Assembly: GCA_916610825.1 (NCBI GenBank)
Contig: OU744448.1
Coordinates: forward strand, 11,102,125 to 11,166,124
From: Haliclystus octoradiatus
Lineage: Eukaryota > Cnidaria > Staurozoa > Stauromedusae > Haliclystidae
DNA length: 64,000 nucleotides
Direction: 5' to 3'
A model generated the notes under the pieces. That model made no database searches. It was not told the origin of the DNA and worked only from the letters and a program-made list of their open reading frames with translations. Every line of letters starts with the position of its first letter. Within the stretch, counting starts at the first letter, position 1. Shown one piece after another: positions 13,047-25,277 of the stretch. A program made the translations under genes and the position numbers.

Positions 13047-13172
13047 AGAATAGACACAAAGACGAGGCAAAAGCCTTGAGGCAAAAGGTGTAAACCGTCT
13101 GATGAACGAAAAGTAAACGCGTGAAACTCCGAGTAACGGAAACGGCTTTTGCCTCATCTTTGTGTCTATTCT
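13047..13172 (+). mobile_element. Small hammerhead unit with 29-bp inverted ends
   Basis: The arms 13047-13075 and 13144-13172 are inverted copies with 1 mismatch (left starts AGAATAGACACAAAGACG). Between them lies a hammerhead at 13095-13139, whose 3' side is only 4 bases from the right arm. This order, inverted tail then hammerhead then tail, matches the Penelope-like copy at 53231-54726. It is only 126 bases long and has no coding capacity. Confidence 0.7.
13095..13139 (+). ncRNA. Type I hammerhead ribozyme with minimal stem III
   Basis: Stem I is CCGT (13095-13098) with ACGG (13136-13139). Core CUGAUGA is 13099-13105. Stem II is ACG/CGU with an 11-base loop. GAAA is 13123-13126. Stem III is ACU (13126-13128) / AGU (13132-13134) with a 3-base CCG loop, and cleavage is expected after A13135. 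All conserved core bases are present. A 3-bp stem III of this kind usually needs dimerisation to be active. Confidence 0.8.
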
Positions 13173-13989
13173 ACATTTTTCGAGGAACGGATTAATGAAC
13201 GTAATTTATTATAAATATGTACACAATGCAAACCAAATGAGTACCATACTATCATAGTACCATACTAAGAAAAGGTCTGTCTGAAATTCGGGCTAGTGTA
13301 TGCGTGCTATATGGCGTGTGGCCTGTGTGGGTGGGCCATTTTTATGCTGTATTCTCAGTCGGGTTTAAAGACATTAAAGGCATAAATTTGCGGGCTCAAA
13401 GTTGGAAAATGATTTTTACAAGCCACGAGTAGTGTAGTTAATCAGTATGCATACTCGAAGATCGAGCTCAAAGGCCGGCACTCAATCTGTTATGCCTTCA
13501 AAGTTAAGATATTTCAGTTATAGTAACATTAGAATCGTTCTTATCCAGTCATCAGAATTCGCTTTCCGTTTTGCAATGCTAGCCATCAGGGAGTTGCACC
13601 CTACATTAAGCTCCACTGACTCAGTTGAAAGTCTAATTCATTCACATCATTTATTTCCGTATAATCACAATATTCATTGTTTTTAATTTTATTGCTATAT
13701 GTTTTAATAAAATAAACCAATATATAGTAGTGTAAATGACATGCAGTTATAAAAGTATACTTCTTATTTTATCTATCTACATATATAAAATAACATTATA
13801 TTAAAAATCTAATCCAATTTAAATTTTAAATTAAGCCAAATAAATAAATAAAATTCCTTATAAAAAAATTCAATTCATGTACTAGCTAATGTGTTAAAAG
13901 TTCCCATTACACTAATGGCATTGCTTCTCTGTATTGCAATGCCAATATTTTGGTACAGGAAACTCTTTGACCGAGGCTCGTTTGTGTAC
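13173..13989. other. Unassigned intergenic DNA
   Basis: Includes a small duplication (AGTACCATACT twice near 13240-13265). No gene seen. Confidence 0.5.
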
Positions 13990-15830
13990 ATTCTTACTTT
14001 TGAAACAACAATGTCAAAAATTTTCTGCTGTCTTCTCCAAAAGTTCTTAGGGCTTCTGCTGCAATTGGTTGAAAAATGTAGTTGTCACCCAGAGGTGAGT
14101 ATTTATTCGTTTTTCTTTTTTCGGAAAGTTGTGCTGCTGACCAGCTGATGATGATGAGGTGTTTAAATTTGATGCGGCAAATGAATCCACACAGGTGAAG
14201 TCCCATACCAGAGATTTTCCCCTAGACCATGGGACTTGAGTCATGCCCATCGTCTCTTGCCAGGCCAGGTGGTTCAAGGACCGATGGGAAATTTACGGAA
14301 GACAATGCTCTGTGCAAGATGTTGTTAACTTCTGCATGCCTTGTGAATCTGCCAGCTGATCTTCTGTAGGCAATTCCGTGATGACCATCTCTGTTTACTT
14401 TGGTTCCTCATCGATAAATGTGCTCTTTGCATATTTTCAAGCCAAGACAAAGCGAAATTGAAATACGCAGTTGATTATTTGTAAGGAAGAGGCCTAGCGG
14501 TGCAGATGGTACTGCATTCAGCCAAGCGTTGGATTCCCGTTCCTGGGTAGCTAGAAAGCGGGCTTTGTCCTCTAATGTTGCTTCATTTGAGTGGAGTGCA
14601 TTCAGTTGAATGTTTATAAAATTCTTTGTCCCAAACTTTTTGCTTCTTAGAGTGTAGTTCTGATAGGTTGGTATGCAATAAGTAATTGTTTCTTCATAAC
14701 CTGGTATGGTACAGCTTTCAAAAGCTGCATGGGTGAGGGAGGAAACCAGTATTGAAGTTCCATTTACTGAAGCAGCAAAAGCGCATGGAGCAATAGATTG
14801 TTCTGAGCGAATACCAATACCACCAACGGAGACCGGTAATGTAGCTTGGCATCATGATTTATCATCGAGGTGGATATTTAGAGTTTCTTCCAAACTTTCT
14901 TCTAAAGCTTCTTTATATATCGAGTCCCAATGTGTTAGAATTTCAGCATGGACTGCATCTTAGAATGTGTAGAATTCTAGGTGTTGAAAATCGATGCTTG
15001 AGTAAAAGTAAGGCATGGTGTGCATCCATAGCCTTCAAGCGAGAGGACATTGTGATGAGGTCTGATATCTTTGATTTTAGTAAATCTTCTTTGCTTTATC
15101 TCTGATTGGTGTTCCTAGTAGTTGAAGATCTGATGTTAGTGTCTTTTTAAAGTCGTTCAATACTCCCATTTATCGATTGCAGCTTTTTCAGATTTACTGA
15201 TGAATTCACACTTGGTTCGGTTAAGGGACAGTCCGACGTTGTAACCACAAGATTCGATTAATTTAACATCTTCACAGACTATTGATGGTTCACGGGCTAA
15301 AATTCCATCTTCCAAATACCATCAATTTAATCGAATTTTCAAGCGATCGATGATTGGTTGTAGAGTCAGGCTGAAAAGTAAGGGTCCCGATTGATCGCCT
15401 TGTTGAACTCCTTCAGATGATTGTAAAATATGGTCATTCCCGAATAGAAGATAAGAGGGTAAGACGTATGCTTGAAATGTAATATGCTGCTTCTGCGCCT
15501 TGTGATGTACCAACGCCAAGCTGATTAGGGTGGAATTTTTCAATTGCCTTTCCTTTGCTTTCTGAGCTTGTATTTTAATGAAAGTCTTCTAAGACTGTTT
15601 CCAACTGCAATTGGACGTAGTCTTCCATCAGGTTTATGAAAGGCTGAAAGTGAATCTCCAAAAAAAAGTGAACATATGTTCATTCGGGGCATTAGATCTT
15701 CATTCATGAAATTGATCAATGAAGTCAGAGATGAAAGGAGTTTTCCTCCGGCTCCATGTTCTTTGGCTTGTGCGCTTGACATGCATTTCAGTGGCTGTGG
15801 CTTGAGACCGTCGGGCCCATTTCATTGTTT
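13990..15830 (-). pseudogene. LINE relic with C-terminal endonuclease-like region
   Basis: Read 15830 to 13990, the minus strand shows KPDGRLRPIAVGNSLRRL, then EGVQQGDQSGPLLFSLTLQP (RT motifs), then LSLNRTKCEF (thumb side), and near the end VPWSRGKSLVWDFTCVDSFA and FQPIAAEALRTFG. This order matches a large group of animal LINE proteins annotated as R2-like. The VWDxTxxD block may be part of a restriction-like endonuclease, which is inference. The YxDD strand is lost (LEDGI after a stop near 15320), and there are many stops and frameshifts. Confidence 0.75.
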
Positions 15831-15907
15831 GTCTTGCATCCTTACGTAAAATTTAGTTGTTATTTATTATACAATAGATTACGTAAATTAGATAAGTATT
15901 TTATATT

Positions 15908-16895
15908 ATGAATGAATGAATGATTTGTTTATTTCTGCATAACAGCATATAAATGTGAATTACATACATAATAGCTTAACATAAATTAACAAATGATTAA
16001 ATAGTTTTACATAATTAAGAATTTAGATAGATTTTCATTGGAGAGATATATTTGAATTTATAAACATCGGGAACCTGATTTGTTTCCAGGCTTAACGAGT
16101 TATATACATTTATACACCTTACAAAAAAGGTTTGACGATTTGAATGCACCATTGGCACAACAAGTCGACCATGTGGAGTGACAGTAATAAGGTTACTGGA
16201 GTCAATATCCACAAAACTATTAATAACTTTATAACAAAATAATAGGTCAGTAAGTGTTTCGATATTCAAATTAACGATGTGTTCTTTATAAATTAAATCG
16301 TGTTGATTCAGCAATGTTTTCGAAAATCGTCGTTGCACAGATTCTAGCAATTTGATGATATCTTTTATCAAAATTGGTGACCAAACCTCACTGGCATATT
16401 CAAGGATGGGACGTGCGTACGTCATAAATAGTTTGATTTTAAATGAACAGTCTCTGCTATAAAATACACGATTTGTTGTTATATGTGTAGAAAAATTTAA
16501 CGTTGATATCATTAAAACACCTAGATCTCTGATTTTATCAACAGATTCTAAATCTATTTCTCGAAGATGACAATTTTGCTTAGGATTATTTTTCCCTAAA
16601 TGTAATACTTCACATTAATGGCATGCCATTGTTAGCTGGTTATGAGTGGCCCACTGCATGATGTTGTCTAAATCAGCTTGCAAGGCAATATGATCAGCAT
16701 TTGAGTCACACGCAAAGAACAGCTTACAATCGTCTGCATATAATCTGATACTGCTGTGTTTTATTATATCAACAATGTCATCAATATCTATCAAAAATAA
16801 TACTGGCCCTAGTACAGAGCCAGTTTGAACGGCTTTAACTGACAACGGTTCTTTGGTGCCTGTTAGTGAGGAGTGCTTCTATCCAGTCATAAAAC
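15908..16895 (-). pseudogene. CR1/jockey-group LINE RT relic with (ATTC)n tail
   Basis: The minus strand gives FYDWIEALLTNRHQRTVV, QTGSVLGPVLFLIDIDDI, the catalytic RLYADDCKLFF, a connection region DKIRDLGVLM, and the C-terminal PILEYASEVWSPILIKDI and VQRRFSKTL. It ends in ATTCATTCATTC (15908-15922 on the plus strand as GAATGAATGAATGA), a usual type of CR1/L2-like 3' tail. The start of RT and the endonuclease are missing, and two frameshifts separate the pieces. Confidence 0.85.
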
Positions 16896-17050
16896 TTACT
16901 TCATCTCGTAGTCCAACGATTGTCTCCGTTAGCGCCATAATATTGCTTTCGTAAGGCCGTGTACGACTTCCAAGTTCTGCATCTACTTCTGACTTAAAGA
17001 AAGATTTAAGCTCAGAGGTCTGAGCTGCTATTGCAGTAGTATAATCTGAA
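16893..17050 (-). pseudogene. Possible LINE ORF1-like coiled-coil fragment
   Basis: A short open stretch reads AAQTSELKSFFKSEVDAELG and then MALTETIVGLRDEV, directly 5' of the RT piece of the LINE above. Heptad-like spacing resembles the coiled-coil of LINE ORF1 proteins. If so, an internal deletion has joined ORF1 to the middle of RT. A host exon is an alternative; no good splice sites were found. Confidence 0.45.
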
Positions 17051-17311
17051 ACCTTGAGGCATATAGGTTTACAAAATGGAAAATATAGTGTTATCTACAT
17101 ATATGTATTCAATTTACATGCGAGAGCTAAAAGCATCAAATTGGCAGCTCATACAATAAAACGATATTAAAATTGTTCGATTGGAAAGAGTTAGGAATCA
17201 TGCAAGGGCTCTTGTGAAATGGTATATAGACCGTGTAGCCTTTTTTACATAGTTGATAACCACACCATTGTATACTTGCTTGATATTAATAAACTTTTAC
17301 TGTCAAGAGAT

Positions 17312-17540
17312 CTACCTGCTGTTCGGCGTCTCTCTTTCACTGATTAGACGTGTAAAATGAACAGTTCTTCTAGGTTCATCACACCGTTTCATTGGAACAG
17401 TGACCATCCCATGACCATGACCATAAGACTGGACCAATGTGGTGTTTCTCATAGGGGGACATCTTCAATTATTCCTTTGAGCATCATTTGATCTAATTGC
17501 TTTTTAACTGGCTCCCGCCAATCGAAAGAAATTTAATATT
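17312..17540 (-). pseudogene. Gypsy RT finger fragment
   Basis: The minus strand reads EPVKKQLDQMMLKGIIEDVP, HWSSLMVMVMGWSLFQ and DEPRRTVHFTRLIS across one stop. This is the substrate-positioning start of a gypsy RT, of the same type as the element at 10399-12690. No LTRs seen nearby. Confidence 0.65.
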
Positions 17541-18392
17541 ATTTATAGAATTTTGAAGGATCGGCATCTTCTGTTTGTTCATTGCTCAGTGGGGTCCAGA
17601 TAAGGGTGAGAGAAGACCATGAAGTAAATATATTTGAAGTTGAGATGAAGAGCCCATATTTATGGTCTGTGTGATTAACTCAACTATTATGCAAATACTA
17701 CTATTATTAATTATTATACTACACATACCTATTGAGCATTTGTCCATGTTTCGATCGGAGTTGATCAGCCGTAACATGCACAGAAAGACTGTTACTTTAA
17801 TATCTATATGCTACTGTACAATACCTAATAGAGACAATAGATCTCCTCTCACCGCTATATTGTGTTCGTGTTTTCTTGAAGACATTAAAATTTGACGCAT
17901 GATTTATTTTGGAGTGCTTCGAGTCTTTGGAGAGTTTATTTTATCTTAGCTAGTAATAGTGTCTCCCCAAAAGAAACATACAAAAAACATGCAAAATTTG
18001 TTTAAGAAAGGTACAATTATTTAGCGTACTATAAAGATAGCAACATAATTCATGGATGGGGCCTCCCTCAACCAACACAGGTTCATATTCCAAGCCTATA
18101 TACTCATCTTCCTTACACAATTATTTTATCCAAAAATCTGCTAGTTACATGATTTATGTGAAACTAAGATATTTATAAGTATCCACACAAGCAGGTGATG
18201 ACAATGATTTCCTAGTAGTTTCCTATATATGCAAAACTATGTAGAGGTCCTAGTGATTGTAATCTGGAGAATACGATACATTTTTCGTGGTTGACTTTTA
18301 GCTTCCATTGGGAACAATTGAGAAGTATTATCGATATACTTTTGGTTCCCCTTACAACTTTTTAAAACTTGCTACTTTGTAGTAGTCTGCGA
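17541..18392. other. Unassigned intergenic DNA
   Basis: No supported gene or repeat seen. Confidence 0.5.
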
Positions 18393-18743
18393 TACAGACC
18401 GCGATTCATTCACGAAAGAATAGGGCATGTGTGACTTGCGCAGCTCTCTGTCCAGCCACTTCACAAAAACCTGAAGCGAAAGTTTCTGATCGATGCATTG
18501 TAAATCTATTGTTCTTAGTGAATAAATTCATCACCTCTGTTCGATATATTCTACGAAGCCTAAAGTAGAACTTATTGCAATCATGTCAACTGAAGTAAGC
18601 AAGGTAATGTGAGAATCCCGGTGAGAATCACCTTGATCTTGCATAATTATGTGGCATCAATCTTATTCTGATACGAGGCCCGGACAGATAAAGCGAGCAA
18701 TTCGCACATACCCTATTCTTTCGTTAATGAATCGCGGTCTGTA
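18393..18743. mobile_element. MITE with ~60-bp terminal inverted repeats
   Basis: The left end TACAGACCGCGATTCATT is mirrored at the right end (AATGAATCGCGGTCTGTA). Similarity continues through ACGAAAGAATAGGG to CTGTCC on both sides. It is about 350 bases with no ORF. A TA target duplication is possible, which would point to Tc1/mariner-type mobilisation, but this is not secure. Confidence 0.8.
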
Positions 18744-19353
18744 AAGTCTGTAACGCAGGCTAACTTTATCGACTCTCGACAGTCAAACCGATTCCATCCG
18801 CTCGAAACTTCTTCTATAGAATTAACATAGAATGAATAGAATGCATTATATAAGTTTAGTACCATATATATAGTTTGTAAAACATTTTCTTGTTTCTATT
18901 GACTTAGTGACGATGGATATCCAGAATATATCCGAAATGTTGTCCACAACTACTTGTAGCGTTTTATCGCTACTTTTTGTCATATACGATACATTGTTAT
19001 ATATAAAAAATACTTTGTACTCCTTTGCTAAAAGCATCAATATGTGTTTCGGCCTTTCGGGTATGCCTATATTTATATAGTTCTGCTCAAGGTAGTGGTT
19101 CTGCCACTGATGCAACATGCAAGGTCCAATGCACCTCAACAAGCCAAGTTAAGTACTTGAGCGTACTTCCTGCATATGTTTTATGGCAATCCAACTGTGA
19201 AACGTTGTTGTTCTTTACTTTTCAAATTGACGAAAATATTCAAGTTCATGCATGCTCTCCACTGGGCGTTCCATAAGATCTATAGGCGTCAGAGATGTAG
19301 GATGCGCTGGACAGTTGAATAAATGGAGAACATCATGAGAGATTGCGCTGAGG
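18744..19353. other. Unassigned intergenic DNA
   Basis: No supported gene or repeat seen. Confidence 0.5.
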
Positions 19354-20115
19354 CTGTGAAACGTGACTAACTTTTGCGGCGCCTATAGGCCAGCTTTCTG
19401 CTGTGAGGTTCAACATGTCTTTTCTAATGGAAACTGTAAGGAAGTGACACATTTTTGGCAACATTTGGAACCTCACATCAGGGGTTTTGATACTTCACAG
19501 CAGGAATTTTCCATAATTTTTCATGTAAAAGTTTGTATCACACTGAGAGCACCAACCAATTTGTGATTGTCAAATTTTCATTTTTATGGCACCTACTGTG
19601 AATATTTAGCTTTCCAGCTGTGAAACCTGACCAAACTTTGCAGTGACTATTGTGACGTACAGCTTAACTGTATGTAACCTGAGTATGTATAACTTGATAT
19701 GAGTGAGACTGTTAGTATTGTAATATGTAATGTACATTATGTTTTAGTTTATTTCCCTTGTGACAACTGTATGGATATGTTGTACTGAATTATATACTAT
19801 CACTATATCATCCTAATTGTGACATCTATAGACCAGGCTCCTGCTGTGAGGTTCCACGTGTCATTTTTAATGGAAAGCGTAATGTATAGGGACCATTCAC
19901 AGCAGGGGTATGGTGTTTCACAGCAGAGATTTTCTGTTTTTTCAAGTATAATTTTGGTATCCCACCTTAAAGAGTGTGCAGCCCCCTGGGATGTTTTGTT
20001 GAGGAACACCAACATGGCCGATGTGAAAAAGTACTATTTGGAGTTGTCAAATGTCCTACACTATGGCATCCTTCTTTGAAATTCACGGTTTCTAACAGTG
20101 AAACCAGACAAACTA
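19354..20115. repeat. Tandem duplication interrupted by an insertion
   Basis: A block of about 200 bases at 19354-19560 recurs at 19614-19990. Shared marks include GTGAAAC.TGAC.AAACTTT, CTGCTGTGAGGTTC, T(T/C)TAATGGAAA and CACAGCAG. A third partial start lies at 20093. The second copy is split by about 165 bases (roughly 19648-19814) flanked by similar ATTGTGACRT on both sides, like a target-site duplication. Confidence 0.7.
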
Positions 20116-20566
20116 TTGAACGTATCTCCATCTTCTATTCATGTTGAATCCAAACGTGATAAACAAGGAACTTTTACTTTTCATTTCAAAGTTAAATCTT
20201 TGATTTGTTTGCTTGGTTTTATGAATGGAAGTAAAGACAAAATCTGTAGTCTCAGTACTATCTATAAAGAAGAATTTTTGTTTGAATACAGCCACGTTCA
20301 ATTGTGTGTATTTCCAGAGGGCCTCCAGACAGGAAGAAATATCACGCTGCAATTGTTGTAAATAAAGTTCTGTTTCAAATAATTTGCTCTTTGCATTTCA
20401 CGATGTTTCCATAACAAATGCTAACGCTTCTGAATGTTTTAATACGGTATTTCAAATTAAAAATTATCACAGATACTTTTTACTCAAATGCATGAAACTC
20501 GTTACTTGTTTCTCAAATAATTCTCTTGAATTTCACAAACATTCAACATTCAACGCCGTCAATCCC
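20116..20566. other. Unassigned intergenic DNA
   Basis: No supported gene seen; short ORFs have no recognisable domain. Confidence 0.45.
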
Positions 20567-20569
20567 TAA

Positions 20570-20795
20570 AGCCTGGTTTCCATATAGCAAATCTGCCTGC
20601 GTCGTTGCCTGCGACATTTGCCTGTGTCACAGTCGTAGACATTTAATGATCTTTTTTCTATTGTTTCGACCGGATATCATTAGTCTTGCCTGCTTCATTT
20701 CAAAGTTGGAGTGAGTTCAACTGTGACCCAGGCAAATGTCGCAGGCAACGACGCATGCAACGACGCAGGCAAATTTGCTATATGGAAACCAGGCT
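20570..20795. mobile_element. PIF/Harbinger-type MITE with TAA target duplication
   Basis: Arms of about 63-75 bases start AGCCTGGTTTCCATATAGCA and end with the reverse complement. The element is flanked by TAA (20567-20569 and 20796-20798), the TWA duplication typical of PIF/Harbinger. The arms contain repeated CCTGCGTCGTTGCCTGCGAC-type units. No ORF. The outermost bases match the start of the Harbinger relic at 50716. Confidence 0.85.
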
Positions 20796-20798
20796 TAA

Positions 20799-21463
20799 TC
20801 ACAAATTTTCAAGATTGTCGTTTTTGGTTGTATATATCAACAACAAAATATCAATAAATTTTTAGTCTATCGTGAAAGTCAAATGTAGGAATCATACACG
20901 TAGTGCCTATAATGGGGCCACTTTACATTGTGCATGTCTTGAAAAAATAACGCGAGAGATTGCTCTAAATCTCTCACATGTTGGTAATACAAAATGGCGT
21001 CATCTGGTGTTGTTATGAACAAGAAGGAAGAAATATTTGTTTTAAATTTATTATGAAATGCATGCTTAGATTAATTAAAAGAGTTACAAAAGTATCGCAA
21101 TTCAAGAGAAATCATTCTTTAACATAATTATACACTCACGTTGGGTTTAACCTGGGTGATTACACGTATTATTGATTATTTACTTTAAAAGCGTAAGTCA
21201 GTGTGATGTGTATATATATTGTCTAAGAAAAAGGCAATTACTCAGCTTACTTTTCGTTCTCATTTTGATATGTCAGCTTGAACACTTTGCTTTACAGTTA
21301 TAAAACATTCAAATGATTTATTATTCGACATAAACATAGTCCATAGCATACAGTACAGAATTTAAATTTAACTATTTACAAAAGCATGGACAAGGGTAGA
21401 TCTTATGTAGAATATCAAACCAGCTTTTTATTCAAATATTTCATATTGAGTCTCTATACTGAA
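20799..21463. other. Unassigned intergenic DNA
   Basis: No supported gene or repeat seen. Confidence 0.45.
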
Positions 21464-21559
21464 AAGTATAAGGTAAACGGAAAATTCAACTCGCGTCAGC
21501 TCTATTTAGTATCCAGTCTACTTTTTCAATGTTATCGACGCGGCTGCGTTTTCTGCGTA

Positions 21560-24500
21560 AAGCTACTTGGCGTTTTAGTTGACGTTCATAACTTCATATT
21601 GAGCTTTTAATGATGGCGATGGCGGTTTAAACTTTGCAGTTTCCAGATTTTGTAAGAGTGAAATTGTTGGAAACACAATGTAAAATGGTTTGAAATGATG
21701 GAATCAGTACAGCTTCATATGCAACAAAGTATTTATTTTTATGAAGAAGATATATTTAACTGAGATGAGATGGATAAGTGAAAATATTCAAGTGAGTTTG
21801 TCTGAATTCGAACTGACACGAGTTGACATGAGCCTAGCGCGAGTTGAGATTCTTTTCTTCGTTATTGGCGTTGATTTCTTCATATTCTAATTCCCCATTT
21901 TGCCTCAATAGCAAAATAAGCAATACCTTTGAGCCAGTTAGTTAGTTAATTTGTATGTGGGTAATATTGCAAAGATGTTTGTGCGATTTTATGGTCGCAC
22001 ACATCACTTCACACAACAAGCATAGGCCTATTATAATTTTCTAAGGGTTAGGCGAAATTCACAAGCTTTGTTAAGAAAACATCATCGTAAGAACATGATA
22101 CATCATCATTTATCCAGAGCCTTCAAGTTTGAATTAATTATATTTCCAAGGAGCAGAGACATTTGAGCTTAAGATCAATTTTGCTTCTTAAAAAGTCATT
22201 AACAGACACATAACTGCCTCGGACTTTGCTGAAATACTCTCGGAAACTACGTAAATATAATAGTAAAACCAATTTAATATAACACAGTATCACACGTTTA
22301 AAGGCCATCCATGAAGTACTCAGAGAGTCAGAGTCAGACTGGACCATCCCTGTATTCAGCAGTACACTTTCAAATAACCCACCTACCTTTCATGTACGCC
22401 AGGCTACTTGCAAAGATTCCCCCTCTTCTCACTAGTCTCTGCTTTTGTTGTTGTGGTTTGAGCAAGCAAGACAACAGATTCTTTAAAATTGCTGATTAAA
22501 ATTGATTGAGATAGATTGTAGAGCTTTTATTACTCTTAGTGTGCCTCCAGTGCCAAACCTTTTCAGGGACGATTTAAAGATACATCTGTAGGCCTACTGT
22601 GATGATTGGTACCCCTCCACCTTGTACCCGCAACTGTACGCTTGTGATGTAATTTCCGAAATCTCCAATAACGAAATCTCACGAGCAATCGTCTGCAAAT
22701 TATTAGTGAAACGTTAGTATTCTGTTGCCCCAAAACATTTCCAGGGAACACTCTTTCTTCTCAGGGGTGCAATCACCCTTCTCTGCAATCTGGTTTATTG
22801 ATGACCGCTTGTTATTTCACATTGAATTTACATCCTACACTATTTACATCCAAAAGCGGATAAAAATTGATATTTTTTATGATTCATAAGCCAAACCCCA
22901 GCAGAAAATTCACATTTCTTATTTATAAGAGCAATTACCGGAAGGCTATGATATTTCACATAAAACTAAATGCATGAAGAAGTAGGCCTAATTCATCATT
23001 TATGCTTTTAAATACACCCTCAAAACGTTTAAACTTGACTCCTGCAACCTATTGTTTCCCGCTACATGAGATCAGACTTTTCATTAGATATTGAACAACA
23101 TCATATTTTGGTTGTAATCATACTTCAAGTTCTTTCAAAAGTTCTGACGGAATTTATAGAGAGAGCGCTGGATTTTTTCATGAAATGTATTGTTAAGTTT
23201 TATTATTGACTTTCCTTCCATGCCAGTTGTTGCTGTTGCCCATTTTTTTTGGTTTAAAGGATTTTTCTTTGCAAAAGTAAGTCTTGGAAGCCATTATCAG
23301 ATTGGTATCAATCTTGCAGCATCTTTTAGCATGCATTGAAAATGTTGCCATTGAGGCGACCATCATCCATTTCAATTAGCTATCAAAAAAGACATAACTA
23401 AGTTAATGATCTGTACATTCTACACATCACACATCACACATGCCACAAGAAACATAACAGACCAAATAGTTACTCCTGTGAGAGATTGTTACAAATTCAA
23501 CTTGATAATGTAGTACCTTCCTTTCATGCATCGATAATACATGTATGCGATTCATGTTGAATGGATTTCTGATACCTGTAATGCAGTTGAGCAAATTTAC
23601 ACCTCGCTGGAAAGCTTCAGATTCAGGTCTTCGCATCTGCAAATGACACTTGATTGTTCCATTGTTAACATAGTGTTATATTCAAGCTTTCTGGCAAAAT
23701 TTGGCCCTCCCTGTAAGCAGCAGTACATTTTCAAATGACCCCTGGAGGCTATCTGTTGTTTCTACTTATTCTATTTATCCACTCTCGACATCCTTGTTGG
23801 GACAATTTTTAATGTAAATTATTCTTGGTTAGTGTAGATAGATTAATGTTGCAAATTTTCGAATTTCAGGAGAAGTCAACTGCGTAGCCTCCAGATGTCG
23901 CTATGGTGTATTCTAGATTATTATAATAATTATTATTATTATTATGCTGCAGAGATGTGTGTCATTAGTTGGGTCTGTTCTAAGTTTATGATATACAACT
24001 ATTGATTATAAGATTATTGACTGTATAATATTTGCTGCTTATATTTGATCATTATTAAATGGAGTGTGTCATGTTTCAAATGCATCACTTGCTACAAATT
24101 ATCATTCGACTAATATATATTTTTTGTTCATATTCACTTGTATTTGAAATAATAGCTAGATATAATATTTGAAATGAAATTCTATGGTACAGTTATAAAT
24201 GTTTTGAGGTCATAGTTTTCAAAGTTACAATTCTTTGTTGCCCTTCAGAAAATTGACATCATTTTAGATTGTGTTGTTGTTTTGTTTCCCAATTTTTTCA
24301 GGGGCCGTTTGCCCGTTTCAGGATTTTTTCAAGGGCTGTTCTCATAAAAAATTCCCCAAGTCCCGTTAATAGAGAGGCCATTCCATTATTTCCACTTTTA
24401 AAAGAATGACGAAAGTGTTCCTTTAGCTCAATATATTGATTAACTAGCTGTTTATGGATTCCATGGTAGCAGGAATTACCATTACAAGTATGTTATTAGA

Positions 24501-24998
24501 ATAAATCTTACGAAGGATTCTTGACATTTCCTGTTTAGACAACACACTTTTAAAGGATAATTCAATGAGTACATCAAGTCACATGGTACATGGGTACAGC
24601 ATTGTCATGGCTGCAATAGACAGGTGGGTGCTGTACAGAGGTGGCAAAATTGGGAAAATACAAAACTTTTTGAGATTCATCCCTTGCAAGTAGTCTTCTT
24701 ACTACTGTATTTCATATTTAATTTGTATGCTGCAGAGATGGATCTGTGTATGACTGACTGCTTACTTTGCAAACTTTTGGTTTGGGCTGTGATTTCCCAT
24801 GCTGGCAGACATACACCTCCGATTCAAAGCTATATACGGTACGTCATTGTTCTACATAATATGAATTTTCACATCAGATAGTTCTGAGATGTAAGAAATT
24901 CCTTAATTGAGATGATTTCTCACAAGTAACAAGACGTTCCCAAAGTAGTTGTGTTGTTTGCATTTTTACAGTTGTTTAATTGTCATACCTGTTTTTCC
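21560..24998. other. Interior of the inverted-repeat pair, no gene recognised
   Basis: Contains two diverged copies of a ~45-base segment (TCCCTGTA..CAGCAGTACA at about 22346 and 23708) and a short TTA repeat near 23925. No coding region could be supported. Confidence 0.4.
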
Positions 24999-25277
24999 AA
25001 AACCCTTCTAGCAGTATTCCACACTACAAAAGTTGTTGTTGTTGCCAAGCTGAAATGCCTGATAAAGTTTTCAGCTGCATCTAGGTCTATCGCTGTCCCG
25101 CTTGACTTGGTATCTTGTCTTGAAGACAGAGATTCCCTTGCTGCTTGAGGTTTAATACTGGTTTGTTCTATTTGACCAGATTCTATTATGATGGGATTAC
25201 GTTCCAGTTCCAGAGTACTGACTTCATCTTCTTCCAATTTTTCAACTGATGCTATTACTGGATTGATCCATTTCAAA
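24999..25277 (-). CDS. Candidate internal exon, unknown protein
   Basis: An open stretch of about 90 residues has non-random composition: an acidic start (SVEKLEEDEVSTLELER), a polar middle and a C-terminal block ENFIRHFSLATTTTFVVW. It ends AAACAG before a GTATGA donor at 24998. An acceptor could be the CCAG near 25277, but it lacks a strong pyrimidine tract. No family recognised. It lies inside the inverted-repeat pair, so it could belong to a mobile element. Confidence 0.4.
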
